The notes beneath the pieces were generated by a model. The model saw only the letters and a list, made by a program, of their open reading frames with translations. It did no database searches and was not told the DNA's origin. Of a DNA stretch of 12,242 nt, positions 8,200 through 12,242 are shown piece after piece (the first letter of the stretch is position 1; each line of letters opens with the position of its first letter). Source of the DNA: Candidatus Methanophagaceae archaeon. GTDB taxonomy: Archaea; Halobacteriota; Syntropharchaeia; Alkanophagales; Methanospirareceae. The position numbers were made by a program, and so were the translations under genes. Location: contig QENJ01000087.1 in NCBI GenBank assembly GCA_013374505.1, positions 1 through 12,242 on the forward strand, given 5' to 3'.

Positions 8200-9003
8200 T
8201 TATTTGTTGTAATATACAAATAACCTTATCGCAGGTACCCAATCTTTAAGTTTTCCATTCGCATCTGTAAACTCCGTGCAGTTAATCCAGCCGTTTGCGG
8301 TTTGCAGTGCTTTTGTATGATGAATCTGCGGATATGAACCGGTTATAATAGTATAGTTGTATGTTTCGTTAGCCACGAGCGTAAAAGGTTCGGAAAAAGA
8401 GAGGTTGTGCCAATCCTCTTTATAGCCTTCCCATTTTGCCGTTGCATTTGATGTTGAGTTCCATATCCTTGCATACTCCGTATGCCCTCCGGTGCCTGCG
8501 CAGGGATACGTGAAAAGCGAGGTTACTTTGATCGTTACATTTGGCTTTAAAGTTCCGTTGTGTGTACCTGCGATTGTTGGGTATGGATTGTCTGGTGCAC
8601 CTGTATCGAAAACAGTTACCGGTGGCTCGGGACCTAGCGTTTTATTTAATAATATCGCAATTCCCCTCATATCACCACCTGTAAGTATGACGGTTCTTTC
8701 TCCATAGTGCGTTTCGTTCCAGGCTCTTAATATTACGGTGTCGCCATCTTCTCCGTCTATAGAAACCGAATACCAGCCGTTGTGCGGTCCTGCACCCGTT
8801 GTCCCCTCAATAAAAAAGCCATTTGTTGTATCGTTCACGCTAAAGCTCGTGCCCGCTGGCGCCTCTGTTACACCATCGGACATATACACAATCCCCTGGA
8901 TACCATGTGGTTGCGGTACTACTCTAGCATATACAGTCAACGGCATGATTAAAAGAGCTGCCACTATCATTGCACTCACAATTCTTGTCGTTTCTTTATT
9001 CAT
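8200..9003 (-). CDS. Small secreted protein: carboxypeptidase-regulatory-like domain plus shared C-terminal module
   Basis: The 267-residue product has a signal peptide (MNKETTRIVSAM..., cleavage near VYA|R at 26/27). Residues 33-122 form a beta-rich domain with 'G-I-Q-G-I-V-Y', 'A-P-A-G-T', 'G-W-Y-S-V-S-I' and 'D-T-V-I-L-R-A-W'. This resembles the prealbumin-like carboxypeptidase-regulatory/CnaB fold common in archaeal exoproteins. Residues 131-262 form a module with FDTG, NPYP, FTYPC, GTGGHTEY, SYPQIHH, INCTEF and DWVPAIRLF. The end of the 5216-8143 protein carries the same module. The two Cys (in YPC and INC) are conserved between the copies and could form a disulfide. The ATG overlaps the stop codon of the upstream gene (TAATG), with only a weak AGGTT upstream, so translation is probably coupled to it. 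No anchor is visible. Function unknown. Confidence 0.85.
   Translation of the reverse strand: MNKETTRIVSAMIVAALLIMPLTVYARVVPQPHGIQGIVYMSDGVTEAPAGTSFSVNDTTNGFFIEGTTGAGPHNGWYSVSIDGEDGDTVILRAWNETHYGERTVILTGGDMRGIAILLNKTLGPEPPVTVFDTGAPDNPYPTIAGTHNGTLKPNVTIKVTSLFTYPCAGTGGHTEYARIWNSTSNATAKWEGYKEDWHNLSFSEPFTLVANETYNYTIITGSYPQIHHTKALQTANGWINCTEFTDANGKLKDWVPAIRLFVYYNK
8218..8613 (-). repeat. Shared C-terminal module (FDTG...INCTEF...DWVPAI), copy 2
   Basis: Residues 131-262 of the small secreted protein, partner of 5216-5614. Five further residues (VYYNK) follow the closing LF. The differing upstream domains show that the module moves as an independent C-terminal cassette. Confidence 0.85.
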
Positions 9004-10541
9004 TATAACCTATGCCGCCACGCACACCCATTCTCAGCCCACACCCAATAGCCTCTACCCGGTTTCAACTCAGTAAAGGTCCCAGAACCAGTGGCAGGCC
9101 ACCAGCCCCAGTCATCAAAATGGTCGCATTTATCGAACTGTTCTGTAGAAACATTATACCTGTAAATAGATGTCAAACTGTTCTTTGGCGTTACATTCAA
9201 CGGATTCCCGACTACCGATTCTTCACCCAACAACGCTTCTTCCAACGAGTACCAACCGATAATGTTCCAGTCAGCATCCAACGCCACATTGATATCAGAA
9301 GGCGCAGTTCCCGTAAAAGTCAAGTTGCAATCGCTTTTTGCCATTACCCAATAACCTCTACCAGGTTCCAACGTAGCAAAGCTCTCAGAACCAGTGGCAG
9401 GCGCCCAGCCCCAGTCATCGAAATAGTCGCATTTATCGAATGTGTCTGAAGTGGTATTGTATCGGTAAATACTGGCTAAACTATTCGTGGGTGTTACATC
9501 GAATGGGCACCCCACAACTGCCTCTTCGCCAAGTACCCATGAACTAAGGTTTAGAGGCACAGAAATAATGTTCCAGCCTTGGTTTAAATCAATATTCTTA
9601 ACCGTAGGTTCCGGTTCCTTACTGAGTACTAACACCGTATTTAACCAGTGAGCATAGTAATCACCACCGCGCCAGTACTTTGCATAGTTATCGCTTGTTG
9701 TTAGATTGTCTTTCACATCAAAAATCTTGAAGTCCCAATAGTTGCCCTGCTCGGCGTTCGCGCAGTCTTCACAAAGTACATCACCATTGAACCACAGCGT
9801 ATCGCCATCACCTGACTCCCCAGTCATAAATGAGGTATAAAGCACTGCACTTTCCCATTCATTCGGGTCTATAACGCCATTAAAATACGCATAGCCGTAG
9901 TCCTTGGCTGCATGCCCAAAGTCTGCATAGGCTAATGCGTCATGACCCTGCACGACCCAGTATCGTGTTTCTACCATACCCGCTTTTTCGTATACCACAA
10001 TCAGCTCGATTGTGCCGACACGACCATCAAAGCTGCCTTTTAGCTTACCTGTGGTGGCGGTTGCGATGTTAGTACCCGCTGTCACGAGGTCAGTTACATT
10101 ATACCACACGAAGTATGTGCCATGCGATGCACACCACACTTGCTTCCCACACTCGGAACCGACATCGTCATCGCCAAGCAGCGTAAAATTCCCTAAACTA
10201 TGCCCATTTAAGCTTGTATTTAGCCAGCCATGATGGTCCTTCGTTCCGCCCCAGACATGAGCATATAGATGCGCAAACCGCACTTTATCATAGGCAGGCA
10301 CGCTGAACGTTTGTGTGTATGGCCTTTCTTCTGTTAGACCGTGCCCGGCGTCATAGTAAACGCCGCCGATCACCGTGCCGTTTGCCACCGTACCGTTGCC
10401 AAACAACGGGTGTTCCTCGCCCTGCATCGGGAAGCCATGCCAGTTATAACATGCGAAAGCAGGCGTGCAAAAAAACAAACACGCAAACACTGCTAATGCC
10501 ATCACATGTGCTGTATACCAGCCTTCCGGTTTTACTATCAC
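9003..10541 (-). CDS. Secreted DUF3344 protein with two C-terminal GWNLIS/GYWV modules
   Basis: The 512-residue product starts at GTG 10541, with an internal ATG at 10502 as a weaker alternative. GTG is preferred because it gives a full signal peptide (MIVKPEGWYTAH..., cleavage near TPAFA|C at 30/31) and GAGTGG precedes it. The DUF3344 domain spans about 36-308 and aligns without gaps to the 5216-8143 protein. A 50-residue stretch, from GDTLWFNGD through LCEDC and GNYWD to YWRGGD, is identical between them. The C-terminal half holds two 88-89-residue modules (about 318-405 and 418-506), each with 'W-N-h-I', 'S-h-Y-R-Y-N', FDKCD, DDWGW, PATGS, 'L-x-P-G-R-G-Y-W-V' and a closing Cys. These match the end of the upstream 10562-12242 gene, so this gene looks like a chimera of its two neighbours. 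It lies 20 nt after the upstream stop codon and overlaps the next gene by TAATG. The Asp-rich loops (GDDDVGS, DDWGW) could bind metal, but that is a guess. Function unknown. Confidence 0.88.
   Translation of the reverse strand: MIVKPEGWYTAHVMALAVFACLFFCTPAFACYNWHGFPMQGEEHPLFGNGTVANGTVIGGVYYDAGHGLTEERPYTQTFSVPAYDKVRFAHLYAHVWGGTKDHHGWLNTSLNGHSLGNFTLLGDDDVGSECGKQVWCASHGTYFVWYNVTDLVTAGTNIATATTGKLKGSFDGRVGTIELIVVYEKAGMVETRYWVVQGHDALAYADFGHAAKDYGYAYFNGVIDPNEWESAVLYTSFMTGESGDGDTLWFNGDVLCEDCANAEQGNYWDFKIFDVKDNLTTSDNYAKYWRGGDYYAHWLNTVLVLSKEPEPTVKNIDLNQGWNIISVPLNLSSWVLGEEAVVGCPFDVTPTNSLASIYRYNTTSDTFDKCDYFDDWGWAPATGSESFATLEPGRGYWVMAKSDCNLTFTGTAPSDINVALDADWNIIGWYSLEEALLGEESVVGNPLNVTPKNSLTSIYRYNVSTEQFDKCDHFDDWGWWPATGSGTFTELKPGRGYWVWAENGCAWRHRL
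9024..9590 (-). repeat. Two tandem GWNLIS/GYWV modules, copy in the 512-residue protein
   Basis: Module 1 lies at about 9327-9590 and module 2 at about 9024-9290, joined by a short linker. The pair is paralogous to 10583-11152 and long stretches match closely at the nucleotide level, for example GAACTAAGGTTTAGAGG near 9541 and 11103. The odd-numbered modules resemble each other more between genes than neighbouring modules do within a gene, so the pair was copied as a unit. Confidence 0.8.
9615..10541 (-). repeat. Direct repeat, copy 2: signal peptide plus DUF3344 region
   Basis: Partner of 7232-8155. The start region is also conserved: GTGATAGTAAA is shared, but this copy has CCG where the other has ATG, so the two genes probably initiate at different codons. 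Confidence 0.85.
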
Positions 10542-10561
10542 TTTGCCACTCTTTTCGGATA

Positions 10562-12242
10562 TTATACGTTATGCCCCCACACACACTCGTTTTCTGCCCA
10601 CACCCAATAGCCTTTACAGGGTTCCAACGCAGTAAAGCTCTCTGATCCCGTGGCAGGCTCCCAGCCCCAGTCGTCGTCCAGATGGTCACATTTATCGAAT
10701 GACCCAGTTGTAGAGTTGTACCTGTAAACAGACTTTAAACTATTCTCTGGTGTTACGTTTAACGGGTCACCAACTACTGAGTCATTACCTAACAAAGCCT
10801 CGGTCAGAGAGTACCAGCCAATAAGGTTCCAGTTTTCGTTTAAAGTGACGTCTAAGTCATAAGGTACCGTTCCCGTAAAACTCAAATTGCACTCGTTATT
10901 AGCCCACACCCAATAGCCTTTACCGGGTTCCAACACAGTAAAGCCCTCAGAACCAGTTGCCGGTGCCCAGCCCCAGTCGTCCAGGTAGTCACATTTATCG
11001 AATGACCCGGAAGTGATGTTGTATCGGTAAATACTGGCTAAACTATTCTTTGGAGTTACGTTAAACGGAGTTCCTACTGCTGATTCGTTCCCAAGCACCC
11101 ATGAACTAAGGTTTAGAGGTACAGAAATAAGGTTCCAGCCGGCGGTTAATGAAACATTACAAGTTGGTGCTTCTGCCTGGTATTCCACCACGAGGAACGC
11201 ATTACTCGCCTCCATCCAATCTTCACTACTCTGGATCCCGGCTTCATTCGCTGTTGCGTTTAAGTACGAAGTCACATTGGTCTCTTTGATACCTATTTCT
11301 GTACTACCTGTGAAATTCCACACGTCAGTCCAGGTCTGCCCGTTGAAGAGCAAATTGCCTTCGTTCGGACCAGCACCGGGAGCAACGGTTATCAGTGTCG
11401 CTTTCTCTACTCCTGCAAGCGCTATCGCTCCGATTGGCGCATACGCAGTCGCCTCCGCGGGTGTCGTGCATTTAGCCAAACCACCGTAGAGCAAGTCAAA
11501 CCCCTCGTTTATTATTATCTTCCGCTCCGGTTCGCGGTCATCGGCGCTGATTATCACAAGGAGCATGCCTCGTATTGATATATTACCACCGCCCGAGTGC
11601 GAGTTGGTAAGAACCGCGTTGTTTTCGCTTGAGTTGAAATCCGCAGTCACATTATATACCAGCATTCCGTATGGCTTGCTGTCCGGAACCACTCGGTCAT
11701 CGCTGTAATGCTGTGCCCGTGCCTGAGCGTTACCATTAAACGTTAGATTGGCTTCATCCGGCATCACGCCTGCTTTATCCCATGTGTAGGGCACATAAAG
11801 CCTCGCTTCACGGACGCTTGCACCGTCTAAAGGCAAATCGCTCGCAGTCCAGTTAGCGGTATAAGTCGTCCAGTGTGGGTAAGTACTAGCACTTAGGTAA
11901 TAACTATCACCAACCGAATAGAGCAGGTTACCGTTAAGCTCAAACGTCTCCCAGGTGGTTATGTCCTCGCCACCTGTGTATCGCTTGCCCTTGTAGCCGT
12001 TGTTCACTACTGTTGTATTCATAGTAGAGGCATTGTTTGTCTCGTTGGATTCGGCAACCTCGGCATTGCAATCCGCGGTAACGTTTATCTCTACCAATTC
12101 GCCGGCATGTCGCTGCGTTGTATCTGTAACAGACACATTTATCGTGCTATTGGTCGTCAAATTGTCTATCCTCACTTCTTCGTGGAAACTGTCAAGAACG
12201 AAACTAACATTGAATGCACCCGTAGCGTTAGTGCCATTATTC
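10562..12242 (-). CDS. CARDB-DUF3344 protein with two C-terminal GWNLIS/GYWV modules (5' partial)
   Basis: The frame is open to the right edge; 559 residues are visible and the start lies outside. The GTG at 12175 is not a start, because the 22 codons before it continue a CARDB repeat that ends AEVAESNETNN. Numbered from that GTG, the DUF3344 domain spans about 57-335. It opens with 'GYKGKRYTGGED', familiar from methanogen surface proteins, and continues with ARLYVPYTWD, RGMLLVIIS, NEGFDLLYGG and GNLLFNG. Two modules follow (about 342-429 and 442-531), paralogous to those of the next gene. The second has an extra Asp (DDDWGW) and a Cys in place of Gly before KGYWVWA. The protein ends shortly after, with no membrane anchor. 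A signal peptide would be in the missing part. It is the most upstream visible gene of the minus-strand block, and the next gene starts 20 nt after its stop codon. Probably an exported surface-associated protein; ligand unknown. Confidence 0.88.
   Translation of the reverse strand, partial: NNGTNATGAFNVSFVLDSFHEEVRIDNLTTNSTINVSVTDTTQRHAGELVEINVTADCNAEVAESNETNNASTMNTTVVNNGYKGKRYTGGEDITTWETFELNGNLLYSVGDSYYLSASTYPHWTTYTANWTASDLPLDGASVREARLYVPYTWDKAGVMPDEANLTFNGNAQARAQHYSDDRVVPDSKPYGMLVYNVTADFNSSENNAVLTNSHSGGGNISIRGMLLVIISADDREPERKIIINEGFDLLYGGLAKCTTPAEATAYAPIGAIALAGVEKATLITVAPGAGPNEGNLLFNGQTWTDVWNFTGSTEIGIKETNVTSYLNATANEAGIQSSEDWMEASNAFLVVEYQAEAPTCNVSLTAGWNLISVPLNLSSWVLGNESAVGTPFNVTPKNSLASIYRYNITSGSFDKCDYLDDWGWAPATGSEGFTVLEPGKGYWVWANNECNLSFTGTVPYDLDVTLNENWNLIGWYSLTEALLGNDSVVGDPLNVTPENSLKSVYRYNSTTGSFDKCDHLDDDWGWEPATGSESFTALEPCKGYWVWAENECVWGHNV
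10583..11152 (-). repeat. Two tandem GWNLIS/GYWV modules, copy in the CARDB-DUF3344 protein
   Basis: Module 1 lies at about 10889-11152 and module 2 at about 10583-10852. The offset to the other pair changes from 1,562 to 1,559 nt because of one extra Asp codon in module 2 of this copy. Confidence 0.8.

Noticed and set aside
8144..8242. Longer N-terminus of the 5216-8143 gene, starting at 8242
   Set aside because: It would place polar residues before a clear signal peptide and overlap the end of the upstream gene; a better ribosome site stands before 8143.
8738..9076. 112-codon plus-strand open frame with a hydrophobic stretch
   Set aside because: The hydrophobic stretch is the reverse complement of the signal-peptide codons of the 8200-9003 gene.
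9012..9449. 145-codon plus-strand open frame
   Set aside because: It is antisense to the repeated GWNLIS modules and itself repeats for that reason; no domain or start signal.

Overview
The window reads as an accessory cell-surface locus of an anaerobic methane- or alkane-cycling archaeon in the Methanosarcinales/ANME sphere (ANME-1 'Methanophagales', Methanosarcina or a relative). This is inferred from four features: DUF3344 domains combined with CARDB repeats, the carboxypeptidase-regulatory-like and 'FDTG...YPC...INCTEF' exoprotein modules, an archaeal Shine-Dalgarno (AGGTGAT) and TATA box (TTTATAAA), and a high density of N-x-S/T sequons. I see no enzyme with a recognisable catalytic motif, no tRNA or rRNA, no transposase and no CRISPR array.

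Layout: on the left, one very large plus-strand gene (1-5166, 5' end outside the window) encodes a surface protein. It consists of CARDB repeats, several of them interrupted by CUB-like beta-sandwich inserts, then a DUF3344 domain, a final CARDB, a Gly/Ser/Thr linker, one transmembrane helix and a short basic tail. Convergent to it is a tight minus-strand block of four genes, read from right to left. They are a 5'-truncated CARDB-DUF3344 protein ending in two 'GWNLIS...GYWVWA' modules (10562-12242), a secreted DUF3344 protein with the same two modules (9003-10541), a small secreted protein (8200-9003), and a large secreted DUF3344-CARDB-CARDB-DUF4430 protein (5216-8143). Gaps are 20 nt, a TAATG overlap and 56 nt, so the four are probably cotranscribed. 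A TATA-like box in the 56-nt gap may give the last gene its own promoter. No stretch above 300 bases lacks a gene.

The striking feature is modularity. Only a few domain types are present, and they have been recombined within the locus. The 9003-10541 gene looks like the front of the 5216-8143 gene joined to the back of the 10562-12242 gene. The 8200-9003 gene and the 5216-8143 gene share their C-terminal module. The two closely related DUF3344 copies contain a 139-nt tract differing at only three synonymous sites, against a much more diverged surrounding, which suggests recent gene conversion. All four minus-strand products look exported or part of an exported protein and none has a visible anchor. 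The plus-strand product is membrane anchored and extends far out, so a surface assembly with one anchored scaffold and several secreted partners is a reasonable hypothesis, but nothing here proves it.

The two convergent transcripts overlap in an unusual way. The codons for the lysine-rich tail of the big gene double, on the other strand, as a perfect 8-bp hairpin followed by eight Ts, a ready-made terminator for the minus-strand operon.
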